Assembly (NCBI RefSeq): GCF_029784135.1
Contig: NC_073746.1
Location: forward strand, 110,144,661 to 110,208,660
Reading direction: 5' to 3'
DNA: 64,000 bases
Origin: Toxorhynchites rutilus septentrionalis
Taxonomy: Eukaryota; Arthropoda; Insecta; Diptera; Culicidae
Position numbers and translations under genes: made by a program
The notes under the pieces: generated by a model
Told to the model about the DNA's origin: nothing
Databases searched by the model: none
The model's input: only the letters and a program-made list of their open reading frames with translations
In this document: piece after piece, positions 8,993 through 20,502 of the stretch
Position numbering within the stretch: the first letter of the stretch is position 1
How the letters are laid out: every line of letters starts with the position of its first letter

Positions 8993-10997
8993 TGACGAAT
9001 TTCATGCCAGCTCGTCTTAGGAGTTGGCGTCTCAAGTAGCAGTGAAACGTTGTGGGTGTAAAGACATGGTTCACTTAAGCAACTTTGCGTACTTGAAATA
9101 TTCGAAAAAGAATTAGACTACTTTTTGGAAAAAGCCAATTTTTTTTCTTAATTTTTCACAAAAGTTTATAACTTAAAAACTACGATACCTACGAAATTCT
9201 TGTCACAGGATGAAGGAAATTGTTTAATTTTTTACAAAAAAATACCAAAAATTTTTTGGAAAAAAAATTTGCTGACAAAAAAGTTTTTAAAAAAATTAAA
9301 ATTCATTTTTCTCAAAAACGTATTTGAACGTAAACGTATTAAATTCCCAAAAATATATATATGAATAGCCCTTACAATTTCCAACAAGTCGTCCACACAT
9401 CGGAAGATGGTCACTTTTACAGTAAAAAAGTTTTTCGAATAACAACTTTTGAATATTTTCTTTGAAAAAAATACAACTAATCCTAATTTTGTTTAAAGTT
9501 AAGATAACGATATAATATATTCGACAATCTTGTTGAAATACAAACTTTTGTCGAAGACATCAACTTTCTGTCTTTCATAATTTTTGGAATATAAGTCATT
9601 TTTCTATGAAGACTCTTGAAAAAAAAAAATGTTTTGCTCGTAACATTTTTGTGTGTAAATTCTCTCGTTTGCCATGTTATTGAAATGTTTCTTAATAGAG
9701 AAAAGTTAACAGATCATGCAAATTGCGATAATTTATACATAAAAATGTAACGAATTGAACATTAATAGTATTTTTTCAAAGAAAAACATGATAAAACTGT
9801 CGTTTGTCCGATGTATGGAAAACTTGTTAGAAATTTTAAGGGCAATTTATATCTATTTTTTCAGAATTTTAAAAGCTTATGTTTTCGAGAAAAATGAATT
9901 TTAATTTACAAAAACTATCGAAAACTATAAGATCTATAAAAAGTTGGTCAGAGAAAGAAATGTAGGAAATGACTCAGGTTTTCATTAAAAATTATCATAG
10001 AATTTTTTGGAGAAAAATTTCATTGAAAAAAAAAAATTTGAAAATCAAAATTCATTTTTCTCGAAAAAATATGCTTTTAAAATTCTGAAAAAAAAATATA
10101 AATAGCCCTTAAAATTTCCAACAAGTTTTGCATACATCGGACGATGGGCACATTTACATAAAAAAACAATGAACAACAACTTTTTCATGTTTTTCTTTGA
10201 AAAAATGCTATTAATGTTCTATTCGTTACATTTTTATGTATAAATTATAGCAAACCTGCATGATTTGCTAACTTTTCTATATTTAGAAACATGTCAAGAA
10301 CATGTCAAACGTGAGAATTTACACACAAAAATGTTACGAGTAAAACATTATTTTTTTCAGGAGTCTTCATACAAAAATGACTTATATTCCAAAAACTATA
10401 ACAGATAGAATGTTGACGTCTTCGACAAAAGTTCATATTTCAATAAGATCTATTTTTTGTCCAATACACTATATCGCTATCTTGACTTTAAACAAAATTA
10501 TTATAAGTTGTATTTTTTCCAAAGAAAACATGAAAAAGTTGTTGTTCGGAAAACTTTTCCCTGTAAAAGTGACCATCTTCCGATGTATGGACGACTTGTT
10601 GAAAATTTTACAAGCTATTCATATATATAGTTTTGAGAATTTTAAAAACATACGTTTTTGAGAAAAATGAATTTTAATTTTTAAAATAACTTTTTTGACA
10701 GCGAAATTTTTTTTCCAAAAATTTTTGGTAGTTTTTTGTGAAAATTTAAACAAAACAATTTCCTACATTTCATCCTTTGACAAGAATTTTGTAGGTATCA
10801 TAGTTTTTATGTTATAAATTTTTGTAAAACTTTTAAATAAAAATGGCTTTTTCAAAAAAGTAGTCTAATTATTTTTCGAATACTTCAAGTATGCAAAGTT
10901 GCTTAAATGACCCATGTATTTACACCCACAACGTTTCACTTTTATGTGAAATGGGGCTGCCAAAGGCCAGTCGAGTTGGCATGAAATTATTCTATTA
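8993..10997. mobile_element. 2-kb foldback element, inverted repeat with inverted repeats inside each arm
   Basis: The left end (GACGAATTTCATGCCAGCTC, near 8993) recurs inverted at the right end (GAGTTGGCATGAAATTATTC, near 10977-10997). Arms pair continuously: GTTGTGGGTGTAAAGACATG at about 9050 against CATGTATTTACACCCACAAC at about 10915, and AATTAGACTACTTTTT at 9111 against AAAAAGTAGTCTAATTATT near 10855. The centre is near 9970. Each arm is itself folded: the block near 9295-9420 (CATTTTTCTCAAAAACG to GGAAGATGGTCAC) appears inverted at about 9795-9900, again direct at 10045-10160 and inverted at 10560-10670. No transposase is encoded. A half-length copy lies at 30785-31775. Confidence 0.8.
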
Positions 10998-12340
10998 TGA
11001 GTTATTGCTTACATTCAAATTTCAATCAATTTGAAAAAAACTTTGTTCAAAATATATAATTTCTACTACTTATTGGTCCAGAGATATAACTGTGTTCACC
11101 TTAAAGTACCTCAAACTACCTTTTGAACTTGATTTCTATATAAATTACATTATCTTGATTATTATCTCATTATCTTGATTATTATCTCATTATCATTATC
11201 TTATCATTATCATTATCTCATTATCTCCAAAGTTTTGAGTGAAACTGAAATACATGACATTGCAGAAGATACTGATTAGAGCAATTGGACTTTCTTCGAA
11301 CTTGCTTTAGCAATCTTGCTTATCAGAGCGTCGGATGTCAACAGAAATCTTACGAAAACATCCTAGTTGCTGGCCTCTCTGCAAATTGAAATTGCAAATA
11401 AAAAAAACATATTTTTTTTATTTGTTTATATTTTTTTGTTATATTTGTACTTCAGAAAGTACGCTACGTAGGACGATTCGGTTGCTTGTGAAATATAAAT
11501 ATGTGAAAATTTAATACAATATACAATTGTGAAACTTCTTATTCGATGGATACAAGTAACATTTTGGAAGTGAAAATCTAGAAAAAAAAGTAGTTTTCAA
11601 GGTGTTGTTATTAATTTTATCCCGACATTGCATAAAAAATTATTGTGAAATGATTGCAATCATCATAATATTATTACAGAGTTTCGCTCCAGCCAACGAG
11701 CAATCAACAGTTTTTGCTCCTTCCAGGTCGAAAAAATCTAATTTTTGTTCTTTGCATTTTTGAGAAGCTTATGCCCTCAGAAATGTTGTTCCAAATAGAT
11801 ATCTCAGGATCTACTCTACCGATTTGGCTGAAATTCTTTAATAGAATGTAAAAATGAATTATCTAAAGTGTTACATAGCCGTTTTCTGATATCTCTTTTT
11901 TTCGATTGTTTATGGGCTACAGCAGAAACAGCGATTCTTCACGAAAAATTACTCATATTTAACAAAAACTGCTTTGGGTATTGTCCTAATGTTTCAAAAT
12001 ATTCATTGCAATTCATTCTGCGACACCCCGTTGCTTCGGAACCTATACCACCTGCAAGGTACCAATTTTTAGACAGCATCTACGCATCCAGTTGTCAACA
12101 GCGTCATAACCACTATTCGCGCATTCAAAAAATGGAAAATACATCTTCAGATATACCTTAAACAATAGCCAAAATATCCAAGCACATCATTTTATTCTAG
12201 CTTTGCGCAGTGGCGATATCGTAACCAATGAGGTTTTACCGAGATGCGATTATTGCTAGTTGAAAACTAATAATCACTTTATTCCTAACATTCGAAAAAA
12301 AAATTAAGAGAATTCATTATTTTTCCTCCTTTTTCAAACA
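10998..12340. other. AT-rich DNA, no gene recognised
   Basis: Contains the short ATTATC-rich tandem tract at 11149-11226. A 97-codon open frame (11868-12161, +) has no domain, signal peptide or splice context that I recognise. Confidence 0.35.
11149..11226. repeat. Simple tandem repeat (ATTATCTTG / ATTATCTC)
   Basis: Repeated ATTATCTTGATTATTATCTC units that degenerate into TCATTATCATTATCTTATC. Confidence 0.8.
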
Positions 12341-13076
12341 GATTGATTTTTTTCACGGTAATCTGAGAATCACTACATCGGTTTAGCATGGAATGGCTGT
12401 ATATATAGTCTTGTTATAGAAACTTTCACCTCAACTTTCATATATTATATTTTTTCTTGAAATAAGTCATATTTGAAATAAAAATGGCTTTACAATTTTA
12501 GGATTCGTGTTTCGTTGATTAATATTACATTCTATAAGCTAAATGTTGCATTACAAGTTTTCATCCAGAAACCAACCTAAATTTCTCACCAAATCAACAT
12601 AAATCAACATAAACCACTCAATGGTGAGAGTGATTATGTGGCAACAGCAAAGTCGATGAATTGAGTTATTTGGTGGCACTTTCGCTTTGTTCTTCATTAG
12701 AAAATTGCCACTTTTTTCACGATTGAAACATTAGAATTAGCATTTTTGCCTTCAGACCGTGGCATAAGAGAAAGCATACCGCTATTGTTACCTCACTTGC
12801 ATAAGCCGTCGATATTATGGATATGTACCCAGGACTAGCGTGAGAAGGAAGGCCGAGCAAAAAGCGTCCAAAAATTGTTGGGAAGGAAATGGTCTCTAAT
12901 GCGAATGAATATGTATCCATTGTGAGAAAAGTTTGCTCCATGCATATTAGGGCGAACAATTGTAGGTATTTTCTCTGCATTTCGCTTCGGCTAATGTGTT
13001 GAATTGAAGAGTGAAATTTGTTGTCAAACTTGGAATGGTAATTTCGAATTTTACCCAATCATCATAGATGAACATA
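12341..13076. other. Repeat-derived piece plus unassigned DNA
   Basis: 12440-12495 (TTGAAATAAGTCATATTTGAA) matches, inverted, the interior of the pogo-type MITEs at 35.6 and 61.1 kb, so a fragment of that family is present. The 113-codon minus frame at 12717-13058 is not recognised. Confidence 0.3.
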
Positions 13077-14340
13077 ATTGAATGTTTCTAATTGTGGGAC
13101 AGGTTTCCACTCAGTGGAACAGCCTCAATCAGCGATTGTTGTGGAGTTATATTTTCTCTGATCGCTACAAGGAAAAAAGTTCACACAAGCGCTTATTTCC
13201 TAAACTTCAAGTGCTAAAAATCAAAACAAAACCAGCACTTAAAAATGAACGTTCAGTCTAATGCATACACTCGTTTTCACGATCCGCAGCAGCTGATTGG
13301 CCGCGATCGTCTGTTGTACCATTGCAGCGGGCCCACAATTAGTGCCTTAAACGGTGCAATTTGCGTTTCGAGAACCACCCTCCGCCCACCTCCTCGAAAT
13401 CTGCCGAAGGAAAACCTTAAATCGCAAATAATTATCTATGCCACATTTGGGGGCCATTTCTCGTCCGAATCGCTCCGTTTGATGAGCATTCTCAATTACC
13501 GCCCGGCTCAATGTTTAGTTCGTTTGATTGGGCAAGTTCGACCTTGGCTGACCATCGTTAGTGTTTCAAGATCAGTGGGCAAACAGTAGACCTGGTTATG
13601 GTTTGGTATCGCAACATCAGCTGCGAATGTTCATATTGCGGACTATTGTCTATTGTTGGGACCATCGGTAGCCCTTTCAGTTCATTGAATGTAGGTTTCG
13701 GATGTAAAACAGGTACCGTGGAACTTTGCTATGTTCTAATGCTACTTAGTAGCTATCAAATGTCAAATCTCTCACAATTGCACGGTGATGATCTTTGGGA
13801 CCAACCCACACTCAAACAGTCATCCAGCCGCTCGGCTCAGTCTCGCGATCATGAGACTGTGCATAAGCGTTTTTTTTCAATAGTCTAGCCTGCCGCAGCA
13901 GCGGCAGCAACCGCAACCACGGTAGGCAGCCATCCGAGATCTGCTGCAAGTAAACGATCTCTCTAGAACAGGTGCTCCCATTCTCCGTGACTTCCCCGGC
14001 GCAATAATAACTTAGCCTTGACATTTCACTACCGGCGGCGGATTCGTTTGCTTATTGCTACCACAACAAACCATCTGCTACCCTCAAGTTGTCTTCGCGG
14101 GAATTTTGTGTTTGCGGTGTTTGCGGGTCCCTGGGTAAAGGCGCAGGTTTTCGGCAGGCAATCAATCGTTTCCCTTTAGTCGAGCTTTGCGGCATGTTTT
14201 GTTGTTGTTGCTGTAGTTCAACTCCTTGGAATCGTCGTCGATTGATCGAAAATGGAAATACCGGTCGTGATGAGGGCAACAGAGGGTTTGTTGCGGCGGA
14301 AGTTGTGCTACAATGATGAGTTATGCCGAAACGTTATAGA
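13077..14340. other. Higher-GC, single-copy-looking DNA, no gene proven
   Basis: GC content is clearly above the surroundings. Open frames of 60-114 codons on both strands overlap one another (13245-13589, 13598-13888, 14058-14279 minus, 14089-14316 plus), which is expected of GC-rich non-coding DNA. CAG/CAA-type stretches (13890-13915 and around 14205) are present. Regulatory or untranslated sequence is possible, but nothing visible decides it. Confidence 0.3.
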
Positions 14341-15536
14341 CAAATTATTTCCAAAAGTTTAATGATTATGATTCTATCCGAATGAATGTGTCATCGAACG
14401 AAAATCCATAAAAATCAATATCCGACACATGACAGGAAGCCGCAATCGAAATCGAAAAATAAAGCTATGGAAAATAAAACCCTAATATACTTCGAGAGCC
14501 ATAGAATATATTTCCCGTCTGTTTTGATTCAGATGGGTGTTGTTAACATCGTAACATTAATGCGCTCTAACTCAGCTAAGCCACCAAAATCTACGTGGGA
14601 ATGTGCGCTTTGAAGATTTTTATTGCCGTTAATATGTATCGGAGGCGTTATTTTTCTTTTTACACCTACTTCGAACTCTTATTGGCACATCATAATCGTT
14701 TGTAATGATGAGTTAGATGCTACGGATGACGTTGTAGTCGACAGACAAGCGAAGGTCATCCTAGCATGGGTGAGCGTTGTTTCTGGGAATTAGTAACGGG
14801 AGGCTTTTCGAAATAATATGGAGAACTGCAAGCCACAAACTCTTTAGTTAATGTGCAATGAGAAACTGTTTGTTTCCATCATTCTTTTTCAAAGATGGGA
14901 AGATTGTCTTCACAAAAATGTTGCTAATTTTCAAACATATAAAGACAATGTTTCGAAATCATGGATCTAGGATTCATATGTATTTCGTATTTCGTTCTCC
15001 TGACTCCGAAGTTCTGGATTCAGGATGCATTATTTAGATTTAAATTCCAGACTCCAACTTTAGATTCCAGTTTCCTGTCTTGGATACAAATGCGGATATA
15101 CTTTTCGAAAACTGAATGAAAATTCGAATTCCTGCTAACAGATACGGACTAACGTTTGCATTAAAAAAATTAACAAATTTCAGTTGGCGATGAAAAAAAC
15201 AATTTTGTGGTCAAACAGAGAAGCAGCGGATCGCCAAAGCCACGAACAATCTGAAGAACATGCTGACAAATATCTTCTCATCGATCATGGCTCAGGTTCC
15301 GGTCAACTACCATTAGACTGCCCGGCAAAGCGTCGAATAATTTTTCTAGACAGCTTAATAAAAGTAGCATTCGAGGAAAATTTGGTTCGTTGAATTATAT
15401 TCAGTAGTTTTTTCTTATCGCCAACCGAAATCAGTCCATTTTTTTAATGCACACTATTACGACTGTAAATGTTACAACTCAAAAATATTAATATAATGTC
15501 AGTGTGTTGCGAGTTGATAGTCGGCGAACCCTTAAA
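14341..15536. other. No gene recognised
   Basis: Mixed-composition DNA. A 69-codon plus frame (15184-15393) and a 75-codon frame (14386-14613) carry no recognisable motif. Confidence 0.3.
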
Positions 15537-15538
15537 TA

Positions 15539-16190
15539 CCGTTCTGAATCATATTTCTTACGCTTAAGGCATATGATGCAGAAAACAGATCTAAACTTTA
15601 TGCGCAGGTATTAATTGGTTGATATTTTTATTAAATTAATTCAATATGCTTTTAAGCTTTCAACTTTGATACCTATTTGATTGTAAACATAAAAAAATCA
15701 TCGAATAAAAGGCTTTTCAAATGAAGAGAATAAAAATCAAACTTCGGACACTAAATCATATTTCGGACAGATTGAATTCAACTTTCGGACACTTTATTGC
15801 GTAATTACATTACACTTGATTATATTTTATAGTCAACTGCGAAACACCAAGCAATCACAGTAAACTGTTAACGATGATGAGAAGTGATGAAACACGGGAG
15901 ACATTTAAATATTTATGAACGGGTAAATTCTATGTGCTCACGCTAATGAAACGTCAAACACAAACGATAATGAGTAGTGTTGTAAGATTTGTGCCGATTA
16001 TGTTATAATTCAAATGTAGTTCTCATGTGAAATGAAAGTGAAACCGACGGATTACTCTAAAGAAGCAATTGTGATATTAATTTGATAGTTATATCATCAG
16101 TGCAATCAGCATTTCAAGATATTAGAACAAAGTGTCCGAAATATGATGTTTTCCGAAATCTGATGTTGTCCGAAATGTGATTCAGAACGG
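15539..16190. mobile_element. Non-autonomous TIR element (MITE), 652 bp
   Basis: Termini CCGTTCTGAATCATATTT (15539 on) and AAATGTGATTCAGAACGG (to 16190) are near-perfect inverted repeats flanked by TA at 15537-15538 and 16191-16192. No coding capacity. Subterminal blocks contain repeated TTTCGGAC/GTCCGAAA motifs: three at 15738-15795 and three at 16130-16175, in opposite orientation. The left block lies about 200 bp from its terminus while the right one is adjacent to it. Confidence 0.8.
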
Positions 16191-16192
16191 TA

Positions 16193-16621
16193 ATCCTATG
16201 AAATTATAAACAAGGAAAATTCCAGATTTTTCATTCGGACAGCATTGTGAAGACAGGATAGTTGAAAGAGCCATTCGAAGAATTACAAAAGCCCCTGTAT
16301 AGTTGATAAGTTACATTTTTATTTTAAATTTAAATGATGTACAAACTTGCAATACAGTGTATCAACCTTTGATACTTACTGTGTACACCTAGCTCTGGCT
16401 TTCTGTTAAATTGTAAATAAAAACAAAAAATTCATCTACAAATAGCAGCTCGGTGTAAATTTTCGTCTGCAGAGAATAAGGTTCTCATTGTCATCGTGAA
16501 ATTTTTTGGAGTATTTTTCGTTACGTGAATGATTTATCATCATTTCTCTTCCAGTTTATCGAATCAGCGGTGAAGTTTTCTCATATTTACTCTAGAAATA
16601 TTGACGAAAATAAAATACTAA
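16193..16621. other. No gene recognised
   Basis: AT-rich interval between two TIR elements; only short chance frames are seen. Confidence 0.3.
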
Positions 16622-16972
16622 TCAAGTCGGGTAAGACGGACACTCCTCCGACAAAAGGCAAACATTTTGTTTTGAAAACAATTTATCTCCTCCTTCTTCT
16701 ATTAACCAGATGCCCACTAACTACGTTTGTAACTGCAACCAGATATCATGGACGAACCAGCAGAGCGGTTTTTAAAACGTAATCCGAATTTATCATTCCG
16801 ATTGCCGGAAGCTATTTTAGACATGAAAAAATGAGAGAAATGACGAGCCCTTCTAGGTGATATTAGTTTAGCTTAGCATATTTGAAGACCTCCAAAACTT
16901 ATCGAGTTTTTGGAGGAATTTTATGTTAGTGTCCATCTTTCCCACCCCAAGTGTCCGTCTTTACCGACTCAA
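16622..16972 (+). mobile_element. Deletion derivative of a pogo-type element
   Basis: The left end GTCGGGTAAGACGGACACT (16626 on) and the right end AGTGTCCGTCTTTACCGAC (to about 16968) form inverted repeats of about 20 bp. Inside, 16748-16834 encodes a CENP-B-like helix-turn-helix fragment of a pogo/Tigger transposase. The bulk of the transposase is missing. Confidence 0.6.
16748..16834 (+). pseudogene. pogo-type transposase fragment (CENP-B HTH)
   Basis: Short frame beginning MDEPAERFLKRNPNLSFRL then PEAILDMKK and a stop. The pattern FLKRNPxLSxRxPE is characteristic of the CENP-B-type DNA-binding domain in pogo/Tigger transposases, where it contacts the element's termini. Only 28 residues remain and the catalytic DDE domain is absent. 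Confidence 0.55.
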
Positions 16973-17150
16973 TCTTATTTTTTTTTAAAATGTCGCACAC
17001 ATTCATTTTGCAAAATTTCTACCTCAAAGACAAATTTCATTATGAAAAGATACCTAGACTATCAATTTGTGGTGAGATAGCTATATATTTATTTTTGTGA
17101 AATGCACGAAAAAAATCACCGTCTTTACCACCCTTCCCCTATATCTACAT
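16973..17150. other. No gene recognised
   Basis: Short AT-rich spacer. CACCGTCTTTACCACC near 17118 echoes the neighbouring TIR and may be a fragment of the same family. Confidence 0.3.
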
Positions 17151-17830
17151 TAGGATGGCAGCGAAAATGGTCATGTCAAATTCCAAAAATCGACAATGTA
17201 CATTTTGTTTATTGGTTCAAAAAAATGACATGTGCAAAGTTTCGGCTCAATCGGACATGATTTAGGGGTGCTTCTTGACTTAAAAATGCATGAAACGTCG
17301 AGATCTGGTGTCATCTCAAAAAAAAAATTTTGGTGGAAAATTTTGGTCGACATTTTTGGGGCTTAGCCTTAGAGGCAATGAAGGCATGGAAAAAAATAAT
17401 TTAGAGAACCGACCATGTACATTTTGTTTATTGGCCCGAAAAAAGACCTGTGCAAAATTTTAGCTCAATCGGACATGATTTAAGGGTGCCTCGAAGCTCT
17501 CAAAGTTTAGATTTTTTTATCCTAGAAAATCTTCCAAGGGGGGAGTGAAGGAAATTTGAAAGATCGATTATTATTTTTTTGATGTCAAATGACTTAAAAA
17601 TGCATAAAACGTCGAGATTTGGTGTTGTCCCGAAAAAAAAATTTGACTGAAAATCGACCTTTTGGGACTTAGGTCTGGTCAAAAAATCAAAACTTTGAGT
17701 GCTTGAGGCACCCCCTAATCATGTCCGATTGAGCTGAAACTTCGCACAGGTCTTTTTTTTTTGGCAAATAAACAAAATGTACATGGTCGGTACTTTAAAT
17801 TCGATAATTTTTTTCCCCATACATCCATTG
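17151..17830. repeat. Repeat with two direct copies and one inverted copy
   Basis: The block ATGTACATTTTGTTTATTGG followed by GCTCAATCGGACATGATTTA occurs at about 17200-17265 and 17410-17480, and inverted at about 17720-17795 (CATGTCCGATTGAGCTGAAA). AAAACGTCGAGATTTGGTGT is likewise present at 17290 and 17605. Non-coding; a foldback-like mosquito repeat is the likely explanation. Confidence 0.7.
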
Positions 17831-18359
17831 CCACCAAATCTACGTATTTGTAAAACGAGCTGGAATAAAAAGGTTACAAAATTAGAAGCGTCTTTATGCA
17901 CTACAATAGTTCAATAAATTTTCAACACACACACGTTATAATCAGATCTGGTAATACGGTAAATGATTTTTGCTTTCAGATTTTAATCATATCAATGAAG
18001 TTAAATTCTAAAACTAAGATACGAATTCCATAATTTAATTCCTTTTTCTAAATGATTCTGTATCAAAAAAAATCACATAAATCACATAATATATTTTTTT
18101 GATAAAAAAAATATTCACATTCAAAATTCAAACACGGATTTAAGGTGATATTTTTCTTCTTGATTCTGGATCCTGCAATTTCTAGAACTCGTTGAAACAT
18201 GTCTTTAGTGAAAATGGTTATGCAATCTTCTATCCATAATAAGCGAAAATTTGCCTCTTCGGAATTATCAGTAGTCCATCGCTTAGGGTTTATTGTTTCT
18301 CATAAGTCTTTCTCAGAATTGATGTAATTGATAAAATATTAAAAAAATGGTAAGGGGCT
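17831..18359. other. No gene recognised
   Basis: AT-rich; only chance frames on the minus strand. Confidence 0.3.
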
Positions 18360-18656
18360 GTGTCTAGGACACGACCGCATATTTTCGACGTAGAATTACG
18401 CAATTATATTATGCAATCCACTTGTTCACCATTTCGAACATTATTTTAGAATGCATCGAAATTTTTGTAATAGATAAGTTCTTCGTTACAAATAAATTTG
18501 ATGAACGTCCTTTTACGTTTGATATGATGCCTAGGACTACCAAAATATGTGAATGGATGAATTGTCAAACGATCATGGTATTATACATTTCTCTCAGAAA
18601 TTATTGCACATCTCACGTTTACGTAGTTCTTGAACCGCGAATGTTCTAGTATCTGA

Positions 18657-18900
18657 AATGCGGATTCCCCCAGGCACATTAATTTTGAAGGCCGTGTTAG
18701 GGAAACACAGCTCAGTGGGAAAAAAATATCTCCGACTTGCATGTTTTGTCAAAGCGGATTTCCCCAGGCACATTGATTTTGAAGTCCGTATTAGGGAAAC
18801 ACAGCTCGGTGGGAACAAAAATATCCCCGACTTGCATGTATATTTGCAAAGCGGATTTCCACAGGTACATAGATTTTAATGTCTGTGTTGAGGAAACCGT
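18657..18900. repeat. Tandem repeat, about 97-bp unit, 2.5 copies
   Basis: Copies begin with GCGGATTCCCCCAGGCACAT (18660), GCGGATTTCCCCAGGCACAT (about 18755) and GCGGATTTCCACAGGTACAT (about 18852). The units share TTAGGGAAACACAGCTC and GACTTGCATGT. Open frames across it (66-74 codons on both strands) are products of the repeat. Confidence 0.9.
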
Positions 18901-19200
18901 AATTAGGGCCAATCAAAACTTGGCAGCTAGGGCGTTTAGATAACGCTTGACATTTTACAGTTATTCAATTGTTCATCTCACGAAAAATAACATTTTATTA
19001 ATTGTGATAGACGCATAGAAATATTTCCTATCAATTGATGCAAACATCTTTCCGATCTGTTAAGAAATGTTCGAGTTATAAGCATTCGAAATACGGGTAG
19101 GGTTAGCAAACAAATCGGCAGAACAAATGTTTGGGAAAAACGGAAGTTCTTCCAGTTTTCCTGAATTTAAACCATTTAGAGATTAGTAAATTCTAATGTA

Positions 19201-20502
19201 AGGACCGTATCGTTATTTATGGGTACGCCTTAGAGTCTCCGTCTGAAAAAGACTATAGCTTGTTTTGACAGCTGTTTATTTTTCTCCTGTTGTTGACACA
19301 GTTAGCGTTCAGTTAGCATTGTTAAAAGATCGTTTTTTCCTAAAAGTGCAATCATGAGAGGGCTAACAGAAGAAAAACGAAAATCCATTGTGACCAGATA
19401 CTGCTCCGAAACAGGAATATCAATGAGAAAATTGGCGAAGGCGGAAGGAGTAAGCGTCCATGCGGTCCAAAACGCTATCAAGCGATTTGGTATGTATAAT
19501 ACATTGAAGGATCTACCCGGTCGCGGCAGAAAACCTGGGCCATCCAAGCCAAACTTGGATAAAAAGATTTGCAGGCAATTTGAAAGAAAAAAGGAATTAT
19601 CGATACGGGATTGCGCAAAAAAGTGTGGAACATCAATCGGTATGGTTCAACGTGCCAAAGAACGTAACTCACTGAAGGCATATAGAAAGCAAAAATGTCC
19701 CAAACGCAGCCAAATTCAGGCAAGTTCCGTGAAAACCCGTGCCCGTAAGCTTTACGATGGGATTTTAAGCAAACGCGAACTGTGCATCGTCATGGATGAT
19801 GAAACCTACGTCAAACTGGACTACAAAACTCTTCCTGGGGCACAGTTTTACACTGTAAAGCAAGGAACAGATGTCCCGAACGCGGAGAAGTCAATTTTTT
19901 GCGAAAAATTCGGTAAGAAAGTGCTGGTTTGGCAAGCTGTTTGTCAATGTGGCATGAAATCATCTCCTTTCTTCACTCTCGGGAATATGAATGGTGAAAT
20001 TTACCGGAAAGAATGTCTCCAAAAGCGTGCGTTACCGCTCATCCGAAAGCACACTGGTCCGACACTATTTTGGCCTGATTTGGCATCATGCCACTATGCA
20101 CGTTTGACCTTGGATTGGTATCGCGAGAATAATGTCGATTTTGTGGAAAAGGAGATGAATCCTCCAAATTGTCCGCAAATAAGACCTATTGAAAAATTTT
20201 GGGCTTTGATGAAGGGACGACTGCGGAAGAAGGACAAGGCAGCCGATGACCTTGAGCAGTTCAAAAAGGATTGGATAAATGTGAGCAAACAAGTCGATGA
20301 GACGGTTGTCCAGAACCTAATGAGGGACATCAAGAAGCAGGTGCGATCATTGGCGCGAAAATCAGAATCTTGATTATTTTTTACTGTTACTCCTTTCTTT
20401 CATTCATAAGATACAATATTTTGATATCAGAACTGAAAAATAAATGCAATATTTGAAATAAAGCTGTGTTTTGAGCGTACCCATAATTAACGATACGGTC
20501 CT
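19201..20502 (+). mobile_element. mariner-like element, DD37E type, structurally complete
   Basis: 1,302 bp with inverted termini AGGACCGTATCGTTATTTAT (19201 on) and its complement at 20483-20502, differing at one position within about 28 bp. TA duplications lie at 19199-19200 and 20503-20504. It contains an uninterrupted 339-codon transposase. A DD37E signature with TA duplication corresponds to the ITmD37E group known from mosquitoes. Of all elements in the window, this one has the best claim to being autonomous. Confidence 0.93.
19354..20373 (+). CDS. DD37E mariner-like transposase, intact
   Basis: 339 residues with no stops. Residues about 5-45 form the first helix-turn-helix (ISMRKLAKAEGVSVHAVQNA) and 80-105 the second (LSIRDCAKKCGTSIGMVQRA). 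Between them lies GRGRKP, resembling the GRPR hook. Catalytic acids: D149 in VMDDETYVK, D242 in FWPDLASCHY, E280 in RPIEKFW, with 37 residues between D242 and E280. The protein would bind the inverted repeats and perform cut-and-paste transposition in the nucleus. The start at 19354 precedes the first HTH, and total length matches the roughly 340-residue family norm. There is 153 bp of leader after the left TIR. Activity is inferred only from intactness. Confidence 0.92.
   Translation: MRGLTEEKRKSIVTRYCSETGISMRKLAKAEGVSVHAVQNAIKRFGMYNTLKDLPGRGRKPGPSKPNLDKKICRQFERKKELSIRDCAKKCGTSIGMVQRAKERNSLKAYRKQKCPKRSQIQASSVKTRARKLYDGILSKRELCIVMDDETYVKLDYKTLPGAQFYTVKQGTDVPNAEKSIFCEKFGKKVLVWQAVCQCGMKSSPFFTLGNMNGEIYRKECLQKRALPLIRKHTGPTLFWPDLASCHYARLTLDWYRENNVDFVEKEMNPPNCPQIRPIEKFWALMKGRLRKKDKAADDLEQFKKDWINVSKQVDETVVQNLMRDIKKQVRSLARKSES

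Noticed and set aside
13245..13589. 114-codon frame as a gene
   Set aside because: No motif, no signal peptide, and neighbouring frames in other phases are equally open.
18657..18900. CRISPR-like array
   Set aside because: Units of about 97 bp are contiguous with no unique spacers, in a eukaryotic genome.
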